A stretch of DNA of 64,000 nt from Nakamurella flava (GTDB lineage Bacteria; Actinomycetota; Actinomycetes; Mycobacteriales; Nakamurellaceae): contig NZ_SZZH01000008.1 of NCBI RefSeq assembly GCF_005298075.1, forward strand, positions 1-64,000, given 5' to 3'. The translations under genes and the position numbers were made by a program. The notes beneath the pieces were generated by a model. The model ran no database searches. It was not told where the DNA came from and saw nothing but the letters and a program-made list of their open reading frames with translations. Positions 1 to 10,243 of this stretch are shown piece by piece; the first letter of the stretch is position 1; every line of letters begins with the position of its first letter.

Positions 1-1
1 A

Positions 2-1219
2 TCCCCCTTCGCCGGCACCGTCGCCCGCCTCGTCGCCCAACCCGGCGACACCATCGCCGTCGGCGCCCCCATCGCCTACCTGCTGTCGGAGTCGGACGAC
101 CTGATGGCCGGCCTCTTCGACGACCCGGCCCCCACCGGCCCGAACGGGTCGACCGCCGAACCGGCCGTCCCCGGCTCCGACGTCCCCCCCAACCTGGACG
201 CCGAACCCAGCACCAACGGCACCCCGAACCGGGGCCTGCTGGACGCAACCCCCGTCTCCCGCCGCGGACCCATCCCCACCGTCCCCCGCGCCCGCCGCCG
301 CGCGGCCGAACTGCGGGTCAAGCTCGAGAACGTCACCGCGACCCGCGCCGACGGGGTCATCACCGTGGAGGACGTCGAAAAAGCCGCCCAGGCAACCGCT
401 CCCACCCCGGTCGCTGCCCCGGCACCGGTCGCGGCGGCCCCGGTCGCCGCCCCGGCACCAGCTGCCGCTCCGGCCCGACCCGCCCCCGCACCAGCCCCGG
501 CCGCCGCGGCCCCCGCGCCGGCCGCTGCGGCCACCGGCGACGCCGACCCGGGCTTCGCCGACGCCCTGGCCGCCCGGCGTCGCTCCATCCGGTCGGCCGT
601 GGCCCGGACCATGACCTCCAGCGCCGCGGTCCCCCAGTTCACCGTGTTCGCCGAACTGGACCTCGATGCCGCCGCCCGTGCCCGCGGACGGATCGGCTGG
701 ACCACCCTGCTGCTGCGGGCGCTGTCGCGCGCGTTGCGCAACAACCCGCAGGTCAACGCCGGCTGGGACGAGCAGGCCGGCACCCCCGCCGCCCCGCACA
801 CCAACGTCGGCGTCGCCCTCGCCGTCGACTCCGCGGTCGGGCTGCTGGCCCCCGTCGTCCGCGACCCCGACCTGCTGCCGGTCGAGGAGCAGGACCAGCT
901 GGTCCGGGCCACCATCAACCGGGCCCGCACGGGAGCGCTCACCGGAGCGGACATCACCGGCGGCACCACCACCCTGTCCAACCTCGGCGGATTCGGGGTG
1001 CCGTACTTCACCAGCCTGCTCACCCCACCCCAAGCCACCGCCCTGTCGATCGGCGCCATCACCGAACGGCCGGTCGTCCACCGCGGCGGCCTGACCATCC
1101 GCCTCGGCGCCACCATCGGACTCACCCTCGACCACCGACCCGTCGACGGGGCCGACGGCGCCAAGGTCCTCGCCGAGATCGGTGAGCTGTTCCGCAACCC
1201 GGACCGGTTGCTCGACTGA
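2..1219 (+). CDS. Dihydrolipoamide acyltransferase (E2), 5'-truncated by the window edge
   Basis: This is the acyl-transferring core subunit of a pyruvate or branched-chain 2-oxoacid dehydrogenase complex. The reading frame is open from base 2 and begins inside a lipoyl domain (residues reading GTVARLVAQPGDTIAVGAP); the lipoyl lysine lies upstream, outside the window. A peripheral-subunit-binding domain follows at about bases 270-390, then a long Ala/Pro linker typical of E2 swinging arms, then the catalytic domain ending with the active-site motif DHRPVDG near base 1135. A downstream ATG at 104 is not the real start because the lipoyl half-domain precedes it in frame. The substrate (pyruvate or branched-chain) cannot be decided without the E1 neighbours. 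Confidence 0.9.
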   Translation, partial: SPFAGTVARLVAQPGDTIAVGAPIAYLLSESDDLMAGLFDDPAPTGPNGSTAEPAVPGSDVPPNLDAEPSTNGTPNRGLLDATPVSRRGPIPTVPRARRRAAELRVKLENVTATRADGVITVEDVEKAAQATAPTPVAAPAPVAAAPVAAPAPAAAPARPAPAPAPAAAAPAPAAAATGDADPGFADALAARRRSIRSAVARTMTSSAAVPQFTVFAELDLDAAARARGRIGWTTLLLRALSRALRNNPQVNAGWDEQAGTPAAPHTNVGVALAVDSAVGLLAPVVRDPDLLPVEEQDQLVRATINRARTGALTGADITGGTTTLSNLGGFGVPYFTSLLTPPQATALSIGAITERPVVHRGGLTIRLGATIGLTLDHRPVDGADGAKVLAEIGELFRNPDRLLD

Positions 1220-1228
1220 GACCGAACG

Positions 1229-1274
1229 CGAGTGGTGCAGGTGCGGTTGTCTTCGACTGCACCTGCACCACTCG
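1229..1274. terminator. Strong hairpin after the E2 gene
   Basis: A 16-bp perfect inverted repeat (1229-1244 with 1259-1274) encloses a 14-nt loop that can pair further through G-U and Watson-Crick pairs. It begins 10 bp after the E2 stop codon. No U-run follows, as is common for actinobacterial terminators. It separates the E2 gene from the IspD-like gene. Confidence 0.75.
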
Positions 1275-1361
1275 ACGGGGCCGACCGTCGACGTCGCGGC
1301 GGACGGCGGCGGCCCTCGCCGTATCCTGAGGACTCACCCTCCGAGCGACGGGAGCGACATC

Positions 1362-2120
1362 ATGTCCGGAGCCTCTTCCGGACCGTCGCCGACCGTTCGG
1401 GCCGCTGGCATCGTGCTCGGCGCCGGCAGTGGCACCCGGGTGGGCGCTTCCCTCAACAAGGTGTTCCTCCCTTTGGCCGGCCGCCGGGTCCTGGCCTGGA
1501 GCCTGCTGGCCTTCGCCCGCGTCCCGGCGATCCGCCGGCTGCTGCTGGTGGTCCGGGACGGAGACCAGGATCTGGCCGACGAGATGATCGACCGCGAGGT
1601 GGCCCCGGCGATCGGTTCGGGCCGCCGGGTGGAGGTGATCACCGGGGGCAGCACCCGTCACGAATCCGAGCTCTTCGCCCTCCGGCACCTGGCCGCCGAC
1701 ATCGCTGCCGACCGGGTCGACACCGTCCTCATCCACGACGGCGCCCGCCCCATCATCGGCCCGTCGCTGGTGCACCGACTCCTCGACGAGGTCGCCGTCA
1801 CCGGCGCCGTCTACCCCGGCCTGGAGGACGAGCAGATCTGCGCGACCGGCGAGGACGGCCACCTGGTCGTCGATCCGGCCGCCCGATACGTGAGAGCCCA
1901 AACCCCGCAGGTATTCTCCGCCGCCCCCCTGTTGCGGGCGTACGAGCAGGCCTTCCAGGACGGTTTCGACACCACCGACACCGTGTCCTGCTGGAACGCC
2001 TACCAGCCGACCCTGTCGTCGTGGATCCCCGGGGACGTCCGCAACATCAAGATCACCTACCCCGACGACCTGGTCGACGCCGAGCGAATGCTGCGGGCCA
2101 CCGGATTCCAGGTGCAGTGA
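1362..2120 (+). CDS. IspD/TarI-family cytidylyltransferase
   Basis: A 252-residue nucleotidyltransferase of the IspD family. The N-terminal CTP-binding loop reads GAGSGTR with a downstream Asn-Lys, the HDGARP motif lies near residue 125, and the C-terminal segment DVRNIKITYPDDL is the family's substrate and metal region. The ATG at 1362 is chosen because it directly precedes the nucleotide-binding fold and follows a GGGAG sequence 8 bases upstream; a longer open frame exists but lacks family similarity. No isoprenoid-pathway genes (ispF, carD) are adjacent, so it may be a ribitol- or other sugar-alcohol-phosphate cytidylyltransferase (TarI type) rather than the MEP-pathway IspD. The stop codon is one base from the start of the next gene. 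Confidence 0.7.
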   Translation: MSGASSGPSPTVRAAGIVLGAGSGTRVGASLNKVFLPLAGRRVLAWSLLAFARVPAIRRLLLVVRDGDQDLADEMIDREVAPAIGSGRRVEVITGGSTRHESELFALRHLAADIAADRVDTVLIHDGARPIIGPSLVHRLLDEVAVTGAVYPGLEDEQICATGEDGHLVVDPAARYVRAQTPQVFSAAPLLRAYEQAFQDGFDTTDTVSCWNAYQPTLSSWIPGDVRNIKITYPDDLVDAERMLRATGFQVQ

Positions 2121-2121
2121 G

Positions 2122-2478
2122 ATGGCCACCGACGAAACCGAACTCGCCGATCTGCTGTGCTCGTCCTGCGGACGGGTCACCGAACACGACGTCGTCTACG
2201 CCGGCCGGCTGCTGCTGCACACCGAATGCCACCGCTGTCACCACATCGTCCGCTACCCGCACGAGTCATTACCCGACGAGTACCTCGAAGACCTCAAGGA
2301 CCGGGTTCGCACCAAACCGCGGCGGCTGTTGCGGCGGGCCAACCGGCACCCCCGACGGTTCCTCGCCGGGCTGCCGGGTGCGGTCCTGCGACAGCCCCGC
2401 AAGATGATCGGTGAACTGCGCCGCGTGCGCCGGGAAAGCGCCGAGGAACGCCGCCGTCAGGATCCCGGTTCGACCTGA
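2122..2478 (+). CDS. Small zinc-ribbon protein, hypothetical
   Basis: A 118-residue protein whose first 41 residues hold two cysteine knuckles, C13-x2-C16 and C36-x2-C39 followed by two histidines, as in a zinc ribbon. The remainder is strongly basic (many Arg) and could bind nucleic acid or acidic lipids. The ATG begins one base after the stop of the cytidylyltransferase gene, so the two are almost certainly co-translated and may act together. I do not recognise a named family. The gene converges on ftsQ, with only 28 bp between the stops. Confidence 0.6.
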   Translation: MATDETELADLLCSSCGRVTEHDVVYAGRLLLHTECHRCHHIVRYPHESLPDEYLEDLKDRVRTKPRRLLRRANRHPRRFLAGLPGAVLRQPRKMIGELRRVRRESAEERRRQDPGST

Positions 2479-2506
2479 GAACGCGGCAACCCGACACGGA
2501 TTCAGT

Positions 2507-3394
2507 TCAGCGGACGCTGACCAGCGACGGGTCGGTGACGTCGTACTGCGACCCCTTCTGCTCCAGCAGCGTCGGCAGCACCTGCATCTTGCGAGCGGAC
2601 TGATCCGCTCCGCCCCAGACCACGGTGCGGCCGTCGGTCAGGGTCAGCTGCACGTCGTAGGCGGTCCGCGCGCTCACCGCGGCGACCTGGCCGCGGAAGG
2701 AGTCGGTGAACGACTCGATGACCGTCATCGCCGCCTCCGTGGCCGGATCCCCCGGTCCCGGAGTGGCCAGCTTCAGAGTCACCAGGCCGGCCGGGGCCGC
2801 GGCGACCGGGAGATAGGCGACACCCTGCCGATCCATCAACCACAGCTGACCGTTGGCCGACGTGACCGCCACCGGGACGCGCGGGGTGATGGTGACCGTC
2901 ACCGCGTTCGGCCAGGAGCGGCCGACACTCACCGCGTCGACCTGCGGAACGTCCCGCACCCGCTCGGCGATCCCGCCGAGATCGATACGGGCCAAGGGGG
3001 TTCCGTCGGGCACATCGACGACCGCACGCACCGCCGCGTCGAGCGAGGGGTCGAGTGTGCCGCCCGCCACCGCGGCGCCGTCGGCCCCGGTGATGGATCC
3101 CGCGGTGATGACGACGGACCGCAGACCGAGCAGCGGAGTGAAGAAGATGACGACCCCGGCCGCCACCAGCAGCGTCGCGGTCAGGGCGGCACCCAGGATC
3201 CAGGGCCACCGGCGCACCTGCTGCGGCGCCCGCCGCGGACGCACATCGGGCGCCGGTCGGTCGGCGGTCAGCACTCCCCCGGCCGGAGCGGCCTTCGTCG
3301 TCGCCTTCGCGCCGGACCGGCCGCCGGTCGACCGGGACCGACCCGATCCGCCGTCCTTGCGGGCTTCCCGCGACAACCGCGGCAGCCGCGTCAT
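2507..3394 (-). CDS. ftsQ: Cell division protein FtsQ (POTRA domain)
   Basis: A 295-residue bitopic membrane protein of the divisome. A 60-residue basic cytoplasmic tail precedes one transmembrane segment (about residues 64-86). A POTRA-type domain with the short strand pattern LGLRSVVITAGS follows, then the FtsQ beta domain. FtsQ bridges FtsL/FtsB to the rest of the divisome. Its start overlaps the murC stop by 4 bases. It is the last gene of this dcw cluster: in most actinobacteria ftsZ follows, but here a convergent zinc-ribbon gene ends 28 bp away. Confidence 0.92.
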   Translation of the reverse strand: MTRLPRLSREARKDGGSGRSRSTGGRSGAKATTKAAPAGGVLTADRPAPDVRPRRAPQQVRRWPWILGAALTATLLVAAGVVIFFTPLLGLRSVVITAGSITGADGAAVAGGTLDPSLDAAVRAVVDVPDGTPLARIDLGGIAERVRDVPQVDAVSVGRSWPNAVTVTITPRVPVAVTSANGQLWLMDRQGVAYLPVAAAPAGLVTLKLATPGPGDPATEAAMTVIESFTDSFRGQVAAVSARTAYDVQLTLTDGRTVVWGGADQSARKMQVLPTLLEQKGSQYDVTDPSLVSVR

Positions 3395-4860
3395 CGGGTT
3401 GCCTCCGCCGACAACCGCGCCAGCAGTTCGGGACCGATGGCCGTCACGTCACCGGCGCCCATGGTGATCACCACGTCGCCGTCCCGCAGCACCCGGGCCG
3501 CCGACACGGTGGCCGCGGCGCGGTCCGGCTCGTAGACCAGCGGCACCGCCGCGTCGACCGCCCGGGCGATCAACTCACCGGACACCCCCGGCCGCGGATC
3601 CTCCCGGGCCGCGAACACGTCGAGCAGCACGACCACGTCGGCCGCCGACAGGGCCCGCCCGAACTCGGTCGCGAACGTCTCGGTCCGCGAGTACAGGTGT
3701 GGCTGGAAGATCACCACCAGCCGACCGGTGGAGGGGACCACCGACCGGGCCGCGGCCAGCTGGGCGGCCACCTCGGTCGGGTGGTGGGCGTAGTCGTCGT
3801 AGACGGTGACGCCGGCCGCCGCGCCCTTGTGTTCGAAACGTCGGCGGACGCCGCCGTAAGTGGCGAGCCCCGCGGCCAGCGACGCCGGGTCGACGCCCAG
3901 CTCGGCGCCGGCGGCCACCGTCGCCGCGGCGTTCAGCATCATGTGGTCACCGGGGACCTGCAGGCGCAGCACCACCGGCGGCCCGCCGGGCAGGGTCAGC
4001 ACCGCGGTCTGCGGACCTCCGTCCACCGCCGGGGAACCGTCGCGCTCCAGCCGGACCTCCGCGTCGGCCGATCGACCGTAGGTGACGACGCGGCGCAGAC
4101 CCGAACGCCGGGCCGACGCCGCCAGCGCGGCCGAACCCGGATCGTCGGCGCAGGCGACGAGGAACCCACCCGGCTCGATGCGTTCGACGAACTGCTCGAA
4201 GACCGCCTCGTAGGCCTCGGCGGTGCCGTGATGGTCCAGGTGGTCCGGTTCGAGGTTGGTGACGATCGCACCGTGCGGGGCGAAGGCCAGGAACGATCCG
4301 TCGGACTCGTCGGCCTCGGCGACGAACACGTCACCCCGGCCGGCATGGGCGGCCAACCCGGAATCAGTCAGTTCGCCGCCGATCATGAACGACGGGTCCA
4401 GGTCGGCGGCCCGTAACGCCACCGTGAGCATCGAGGTGGTCGAGGTCTTGCCGTGGGTGCCGGCCACACAGACGGCCCGCTGCCCCGTCATCAACGCGGC
4501 CAACGCCACCGCCCGCCGGACCACCGGGATGCCCCGTTCCCGGGCGGCGACCAGCTCGGGATTGTCCGGCCGGACCGCCGTCGACACCACCACGGCCGTC
4601 GGCCCCCCGGCCAGCAGGTCCAGCCGATCGGCGCCGTGACCGACCGCGACCTGCACCCCGCGCTCGATCAGCGCGGACACGGTGGCCGACTGCTTGGCGT
4701 CCGACCCGGAGACCGGCAGCCCGCGGTCCACCAGGATGCGGGCGATGCCGCTCATCCCGGCGCCGCCCACGCCGACCAGGTGGGTACGGGCCAACGACAC
4801 CCCTTCGGCGGTCACCGGGACCTCGGCGGCCGGGACGCTGCCGGAGTGGTCCGCGCTCAT
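3391..4860 (-). CDS. murC: UDP-N-acetylmuramate--L-alanine ligase
   Basis: A 489-residue Mur ligase that adds L-Ala to UDP-MurNAc, the first peptide step of peptidoglycan precursor synthesis in the cytoplasm. The N-terminal Rossmann motif [11 protein letters not shown] lies near residue 30, the ATP-binding loop GTHGKT at residues 134-139, and the C-terminal ligase domain contains [10 protein letters not shown], typical of MurC. The ATG at 4860 overlaps the murG stop as ATGA, and the murC stop overlaps ftsQ in the same way, so murG-murC-ftsQ are translationally coupled. Confidence 0.96.
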   Translation of the reverse strand: MSADHSGSVPAAEVPVTAEGVSLARTHLVGVGGAGMSGIARILVDRGLPVSGSDAKQSATVSALIERGVQVAVGHGADRLDLLAGGPTAVVVSTAVRPDNPELVAARERGIPVVRRAVALAALMTGQRAVCVAGTHGKTSTTSMLTVALRAADLDPSFMIGGELTDSGLAAHAGRGDVFVAEADESDGSFLAFAPHGAIVTNLEPDHLDHHGTAEAYEAVFEQFVERIEPGGFLVACADDPGSAALAASARRSGLRRVVTYGRSADAEVRLERDGSPAVDGGPQTAVLTLPGGPPVVLRLQVPGDHMMLNAAATVAAGAELGVDPASLAAGLATYGGVRRRFEHKGAAAGVTVYDDYAHHPTEVAAQLAAARSVVPSTGRLVVIFQPHLYSRTETFATEFGRALSAADVVVLLDVFAAREDPRPGVSGELIARAVDAAVPLVYEPDRAAATVSAARVLRDGDVVITMGAGDVTAIGPELLARLSAEATR

Positions 4861-5963
4861 CGGGCGTTCCCGCCGGATCGGGCCGCGGCCGCGACGTCGA
4901 GCACCATCCGGGCCAACACCTCGTCCACCGGGTGGGCGGCCATGCCGGCCGCCGCGGCGGTCATGCCATCGCGGACGATGCCGTCGATCACCAACGGCAC
5001 GACCTTCTCCACCACGACCGTCGGGGTGAGGTCGGCGTCGTCGATGACGACGGCCGAACCGGCCGCGACCTGCCCGGAGGCGTTCAGCCGCTGCTCGCCG
5101 TTGCCGTGCGGCAACGGCACATAGACCGCGGGCAGCCCGACCGCCCCGATCTCGGCGACGGTCATCGCGCCGGACCGGGCCAGCACCAGGTCGGCGGCCG
5201 CGTAGGCGAGGTCCATCCGGTCCAGGTACGGGACGGCGACGTACCGGGGCGACAGTCCACCGGGCACGGTCACCTCGTTCTTGCGGCCGTAGGCGTGCAG
5301 GACGCCGATCCCGTGGGCGGCCAGCTCGTTAGCCGCCCCCGACACCGCGTCGTTGATGCGCTGCGCGCCCTGCGAGCCGCCGAAGACCAGCAGCGTCGGG
5401 GCATCCGGGTCGAGCCCGAAGAACTCCCGGGCCTGCGCCCGCAGCGCCGCCCGATCCAGCTGGGACAGCGAGCGGCGCACCGGATTGCCGACGACGCGGG
5501 CTCCGGACAGGCCCGAGCCCTCGACGGCCGCCGCCACCGCGGCGGCGAACCGGGCACCCACCTTGTTGGCCAGACCGGCCCGGGCGTTGGCCTCGTGCAC
5601 GACGATCGGCACCCGACCGCGGGCGGCCAGATACGCGGGCAGGGCCACGTACCCGCCGAAGCCCACGACGACATCGACATCACGTTCGTCCATGACGGCC
5701 CGCGTCGCCTTGATCGCCGACCGCATCCGGCCCGGCAGGGTCAACAGGTCACCGGACGGTTTGCGGGGCAGCGGCACCGGCGGCACCAGCCGCAGCTCGT
5801 AGCCGCGTTCCGGCACCAGGCGCGTCTCCAATCCCCGCTCGGTGCCCAGTGCGGTGATCACCACGTCGTCCCCGGCCAGCGCGACCAGCGCGTCGGCAAC
5901 GGCCAGGGCCGGTTCGATGTGCCCCGCCGTACCGCCTCCGGCGAGCAGGACACTCGTCGTCAC
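4857..5963 (-). CDS. murG: Undecaprenyl-PP-MurNAc-pentapeptide GlcNAc transferase
   Basis: A 368-residue GT28 glycosyltransferase that converts lipid I to lipid II on the inner membrane face. The start is the GTG at 5963, which overlaps the ftsW stop as GTGA. The protein then begins [21 protein letters not shown], the canonical MurG N-terminus with the GGTGGH-like loop (here GGTAGH). The UDP-GlcNAc pocket includes the [11 protein letters not shown] segment. The frame stays open far upstream inside ftsW, but that extension is an antiparallel-frame artefact. The C-terminus overlaps murC by 4 bases. Confidence 0.95.
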   Translation of the reverse strand: MTTSVLLAGGGTAGHIEPALAVADALVALAGDDVVITALGTERGLETRLVPERGYELRLVPPVPLPRKPSGDLLTLPGRMRSAIKATRAVMDERDVDVVVGFGGYVALPAYLAARGRVPIVVHEANARAGLANKVGARFAAAVAAAVEGSGLSGARVVGNPVRRSLSQLDRAALRAQAREFFGLDPDAPTLLVFGGSQGAQRINDAVSGAANELAAHGIGVLHAYGRKNEVTVPGGLSPRYVAVPYLDRMDLAYAAADLVLARSGAMTVAEIGAVGLPAVYVPLPHGNGEQRLNASGQVAAGSAVVIDDADLTPTVVVEKVVPLVIDGIVRDGMTAAAAGMAAHPVDEVLARMVLDVAAAARSGGNAR

Positions 5964-7585
5964 CACTGCGGGGAACCTCCTGAGGACGGGTTGCGGCGGG
6001 GATTCGCCGACGGGGTGGATCGGGCGGGTCGGGCACCGGCTGCGCCCCGCCGCCCGTCGGGCTGCCGGGGGATGGCTCCCGGTCGCTGTGTCCCGGTGGT
6101 CGGTCGGGGCGCGGCACCCCGGCTGCGGGGCTCCGCGCGGACCGCGTCCGGAGTACGCCGGGTCGGGCTCGCGGGCTTCCGCGCCGGGGCGGGCTTGGCG
6201 GCCGCGGCCCGCTTGGCCGATTTCGCGGCCCGCCGTTCGGCCTTGGCGGTCCGCTTGGCCGCCCGTTTGGCCCCGGCGCCCGGCTTGGGATTGACCCCGA
6301 GGAAGCGGGCCAGGCGGTTGCCGCCGTTGGCCTGCAGGACGGCGGCCGCCTCCGGCTCGCTCCGGGCGAAGTTGGCCAGCAGACCGAAGACGACCATGGT
6401 GATGATCAGCGAGGTGCCACCGGCGGAGATCATCGGCAGCGGGATGCCGGTGACCGGCAGCAGACCCACGACGTAGCAGATGTTGATGCCGGCCTGGCCG
6501 ACCAGCCACACCGTGCCCGCCGAGGCGACGATCTTGACGAACGGGTCGACGTTGCGGCGGGCGATCCGCAGGCCCGTGTAGGCCAGCAGACCGAACAGCA
6601 GGAGCAGCAACGCGGCCCCGATGAAGCCGAGTTCCTCGCCGACGATCGCGAAGATGAAGTCCGAATCGGCGTTCGGCAGATAGCTCCACTTGGCCCGGGA
6701 CTGCCCGAGACCGACCCCGAAGATGCCGCCGTTGCCCATCCCGTACAGGCTCTGCGCGAGCTGCCACCCGGAGGCACTCGTGGGATCCGGGTTGAGGAAG
6801 GACAGCACCCGGGCCAGCCGGTAGGTGGCGGACAGGGCCAGCGCGGTGACCCCGAGCACCGCCAGGCCGGCCAGGGTGGCGAACATCCACCACGGAGCGC
6901 CGGCGAAGAACAGGCACGCCATGAAGACGATGAGCAGGGCGGTGGTGGTGCCGAGGTCGGGCTGCATCATGATCAACCCGGCGATGAGGATGAACACCGG
7001 TAGCACCGGGATCAGCAACGAACGCGGCGAGGCCAGCGTCGACCGCCGGGCGGCCAGCACGTGCCCCATCCACAGCAGCAGCGCCAGCTTGGCCACCTCG
7101 CTGGGTTGGAACTGGAAACCGCCGATCGCGATCCAGCTCCGGGCCCCGTTGACGAGCTTGCCGACCCCCGGGATGAGCACGGCGACCAGCAGCAGGATCG
7201 AGAACATCACCGCCGCGGTCGACAGCGAACGCATCAGCCGGACCGGCAGGTACTGGGTCGCCCCGAACAGGACCAGACCGACGAGCGCGAAGGTGGCCTG
7301 GTTGGCGAACACCCCGAACGAGGAGCCTCCGGTGCGGAACGCCGTCACCGAGGACGAGGACAGCACCATCAGCAGACCGAAGCCCAGCAGCAGGGCGAAG
7401 ATCGCCTGGATCAGGTGTAGCGAGGCCATCGGACGATCGAGCCAGTCCGAGGCGTAGCGGACACCGGCCCGCAGCCGCGTGCGCACCGGCCCCACGGCCC
7501 GGTCAGCCGGACCGCGAGCAGGGCGTCGTCGGTCGTCGCGCTGCTCCGACCCACCACCGGCCGGTCGGGGCGAGGTGACGGTCAC
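5960..7585 (-). CDS. ftsW: Septal lipid II polymerase FtsW
   Basis: A 541-residue SEDS-family glycosyltransferase with about ten transmembrane segments (residues 55-405) that polymerises lipid II together with FtsI. Conserved SEDS features include the GARSWI and QPSE segments near the middle and the [11 protein letters not shown] loop before the last helices. The GTG start at 7585 overlaps the murD stop (GTGA). Oddly, the last 135 residues form a Lys/Arg/Ala- then Pro/Arg-rich cytoplasmic tail much longer than in E. coli FtsW; such tails mediate partner contacts in some actinobacteria. Confidence 0.94.
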   Translation of the reverse strand: MTVTSPRPAGGGSEQRDDRRRPARGPADRAVGPVRTRLRAGVRYASDWLDRPMASLHLIQAIFALLLGFGLLMVLSSSSVTAFRTGGSSFGVFANQATFALVGLVLFGATQYLPVRLMRSLSTAAVMFSILLLVAVLIPGVGKLVNGARSWIAIGGFQFQPSEVAKLALLLWMGHVLAARRSTLASPRSLLIPVLPVFILIAGLIMMQPDLGTTTALLIVFMACLFFAGAPWWMFATLAGLAVLGVTALALSATYRLARVLSFLNPDPTSASGWQLAQSLYGMGNGGIFGVGLGQSRAKWSYLPNADSDFIFAIVGEELGFIGAALLLLLFGLLAYTGLRIARRNVDPFVKIVASAGTVWLVGQAGINICYVVGLLPVTGIPLPMISAGGTSLIITMVVFGLLANFARSEPEAAAVLQANGGNRLARFLGVNPKPGAGAKRAAKRTAKAERRAAKSAKRAAAAKPAPARKPASPTRRTPDAVRAEPRSRGAAPRPTTGTQRPGAIPRQPDGRRGAAGARPARSTPSANPRRNPSSGGSPQW

Positions 7586-9159
7586 GCCGGACCCTCCGAG
7601 CCGGTCAGTTCGCCGACAGCCTGAGCGAACGCCTGACCCCGCGCCGCGTAGGACCGGAACATGTCCAGCGAGGCCGCGGCCGGGGCCAGCAGGACGACGT
7701 CACCGGGTCCGGCCATGTCGGCGGCCGTTCGCACCACTGTTCGCATCACGTCATCGTCCCGGCCCTGCACGACCACCCTGGGCACATCGGGGGCGTGTCG
7801 GGAAAGAGCAGCCGCGACGAGTGGCGCGTCGACCCCGAGCAGCACGACCCCGACCAACCGGTCACGGACGGCGACCACCAGGTCATCGACGGTCGCCCCC
7901 TTGAGCTGGCCGCCGGCCACCCACACCACCCGGTCGTAGGCGGTTAGGGAGGCCAGCGCCGCATGCGGGTTGGTGGCCTTGGAGTCGTCGACGAACCGCA
8001 CCATTCCCGCACCGTCGGTCCCGGCCCCTCGTCGCGCCGGCCGGGCGCCGACCAGGACGTTGCGGTGCGCGCCGGGGGCGTAGGCCCGCAGGCCCGCGGC
8101 CACCTGCTCGGCCGTGACGTCGCCGGACAGGGCCAGGGCCGCCGCGGCGAGCGCGTTGGTGACGTTGTGCGCCCCGGGCGGTCGGACGTCGGCGGCCGGC
8201 AGCAGCTCGCCGGCGCGGAAGGCGGCGTCGACCAGGGCGCCACCCCGGACGCCGAGCATGCCCGTCCGCGGGTCCCCGGCCGTGACGCCGACGCGGGTCC
8301 CCGCCCGGTCCGCCGCTTTCAGCAGGGCCAACGCCCCCGGGTCGTCGACCACGGCGACCGCGATCTCCCCGGTCAGGGCCCGCGCCTTGGCGCCCGCGTA
8401 GGCGGCCATCGATCCGTGCCAGTCCAGGTGGTCCTCGGCGACGTTGAGGACGACACCCGCCCGGGGCCACACGCTGGGTGCCCAGTGCAGCTGGAAGCTG
8501 GACAGCTCGACGGCGATGACGTCCTGCCGGGGCTCCGCGAGCACCGCCTCGAGCACCGGCCAGCCGATGTTCCCGCATGCGGTCACCTGGCGGCCGGCGG
8601 CCCGCAGGATCGACTCGAGCATCCCGGTGGTCGTCGTCTTGCCGTTGGTGCCGGTGACCACCAACCAGTCGCGCGGCTCGGCCGCCGGGTCGGTCAGCGG
8701 CCAGGGGGCCGCCCCGGCCAGCTCGTCGGGGTCGCCCTGGTGATCCAACCGCCAGGCCAGTTCCACCTCCCCGATCACTTCGAGTCCGTGGGCCTGCGCA
8801 GCCGTCAGCAGTGGGTGGTGCGGCGGCAGGCCGGCGGAGGTGACGACCGCGCTGAGCGCCCGCTCCCCCATCTCGGTGTCGACCAACTCCGGCGGCTCGA
8901 CCGGGTCGCCGACGAACCGGATGTCGCCGGGGATGTCGGCGAGTTCGGCCGGCGGCGTCCGGTTCGACGTCACCAGCACGGTCGCCCCGGTGGCCGCCAG
9001 GTAGCGGACGACCGGCAGACCGGTGACCCCCACCCCGGCGGCCAGGACGACGACCCCGGGGCCGGGACGCCAGCGCGCGCGGTGACGAGCCAGGCCGGCC
9101 TCGGTGCTGGTGCTGCGGTCGGTGCCGGGCTCGTCGGGTGCGCCCATCGGCTCAGCCAC
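7582..9159 (-). CDS. murD: UDP-MurNAc-L-Ala--D-Glu ligase
   Basis: A 525-residue Mur ligase, somewhat longer than the usual 450-490. The N-terminal Rossmann-like domain carries [10 protein letters not shown] near residue 41, and the ATP loop GTNGKT lies at residues 170-175. The C-terminal domain includes [11 protein letters not shown], the characteristic MurD motif. The GTG at 9159 overlaps mraY by 8 bases; an ATG at 9147 would give a start four bases after the mraY stop and is a reasonable alternative. The GTGA junction with ftsW shows coupling. Confidence 0.94.
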   Translation of the reverse strand: MAEPMGAPDEPGTDRSTSTEAGLARHRARWRPGPGVVVLAAGVGVTGLPVVRYLAATGATVLVTSNRTPPAELADIPGDIRFVGDPVEPPELVDTEMGERALSAVVTSAGLPPHHPLLTAAQAHGLEVIGEVELAWRLDHQGDPDELAGAAPWPLTDPAAEPRDWLVVTGTNGKTTTTGMLESILRAAGRQVTACGNIGWPVLEAVLAEPRQDVIAVELSSFQLHWAPSVWPRAGVVLNVAEDHLDWHGSMAAYAGAKARALTGEIAVAVVDDPGALALLKAADRAGTRVGVTAGDPRTGMLGVRGGALVDAAFRAGELLPAADVRPPGAHNVTNALAAAALALSGDVTAEQVAAGLRAYAPGAHRNVLVGARPARRGAGTDGAGMVRFVDDSKATNPHAALASLTAYDRVVWVAGGQLKGATVDDLVVAVRDRLVGVVLLGVDAPLVAAALSRHAPDVPRVVVQGRDDDVMRTVVRTAADMAGPGDVVLLAPAAASLDMFRSYAARGQAFAQAVGELTGSEGPA

Positions 9160-10243
9160 CGGTCAGCGAGAGCCACTCGGCGTAGAACAGGCCGAGGCCC
9201 AGCGCCGCCGACATGGCCGCCAGCAGCCAGAACCGGACCATGACGGTCGTCTCGGCCCAGCCGGACAGCTCGAAATGGTGGTGGAACGGGGCCATCTTGA
9301 AGATACGGGTGCCGCGGGTCCGGAAGACGGCGATCTGGATGATCACCGACAGCATCTCGATGACGAACAGGCCGGCGATGACCACCAGCAGCAGCTCGGT
9401 GCGGGTCATGATCGACAACCCGGCGATGAGACCGCCCAAAGCCAGCGAACCGGTGTCGCCCATCATGATCCGGGCCGGGTGGGCGTTCCACCACAGGAAC
9501 CCGATGCAGCCGCCCAACGCCGCTGCCGCGACCACGGCCAGGTCCAGCGGGTCCCGGACCTCGTAACAGCCGGCCGCGGCCGCGTCGCTCAACGGCTGCC
9601 AGCAGGCGTTGCGGAACTGGAAGAACCCGATCGCCACGTAGGTGAAGAGCACCATCACCGACGACCCGGCGGCCAGGCCGTCCAGCCCGTCGGTGAAGTT
9701 GACCGCATTGGACCAGGCCGACACCAGCAACCAGGCCAGGGCCACGAACCCCACGGTGCCGACCGACAGCAGCGCGATGTCCCGCGTGTAGGAGATGTAG
9801 ACCGACGCCGGCGCGAAGCCGGACGAGCTGCGGAACTGCAGGGCCAGCACCCCGAACGACAGGGCGATGAACGTCTGGCCGAGGAACTTCATCCGCTTGT
9901 TCAGACCCAGGTTGCGCTGCTTGCGGATCTTGATGAAGTCGTCGAGGAAGCCGACCAGACCCATCCCGGTCGTCAGGTAAAGCAGCAGCCAGGCCGAGGC
10001 CGTGGGGCCACCTTCGCCGGTGATCATCTGCACGATCACCGCGGCCAGGTAGCCGGCCCACATCGCGACGATGATCGCGGTACCACCCATCGTGGGGGTG
10101 CCGCGCTTCTTCTTGTGGTGCTGCGGGCCGTCCTCGCGGATCTCCTGGCCGAACCCCTGCCGGGAGAACACCTTGATGAGGTACGGGGTCAGCATGATCG
10201 ACACCGCGAGGGCGACGATCGCGGCGATGAGGATGGACTTCAC
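9152..10243 (-). CDS. mraY: Phospho-MurNAc-pentapeptide translocase
   Basis: A 363-residue polytopic membrane enzyme that makes lipid I from UDP-MurNAc-pentapeptide and undecaprenyl phosphate. Family motifs are present: the DDFIK aspartates in the second cytoplasmic loop, [10 protein letters not shown], and the C-terminal HHHFE histidine cluster. The GTG start overlaps the murF stop as GTGA. Length and topology (about ten helices) are normal. Confidence 0.96.
   Translation of the reverse strand: MKSILIAAIVALAVSIMLTPYLIKVFSRQGFGQEIREDGPQHHKKKRGTPTMGGTAIIVAMWAGYLAAVIVQMITGEGGPTASAWLLLYLTTGMGLVGFLDDFIKIRKQRNLGLNKRMKFLGQTFIALSFGVLALQFRSSSGFAPASVYISYTRDIALLSVGTVGFVALAWLLVSAWSNAVNFTDGLDGLAAGSSVMVLFTYVAIGFFQFRNACWQPLSDAAAAGCYEVRDPLDLAVVAAAALGGCIGFLWWNAHPARIMMGDTGSLALGGLIAGLSIMTRTELLLVVIAGLFVIEMLSVIIQIAVFRTRGTRIFKMAPFHHHFELSGWAETTVMVRFWLLAAMSAALGLGLFYAEWLSLTGG

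Noticed and set aside
5964-7073. 370-residue N-terminal extension of MurG
   Set aside because: It lies wholly inside ftsW in another frame and is Pro/Arg/Gly shadow sequence. The true start is the GTG at 5963 in the GTGA overlap.
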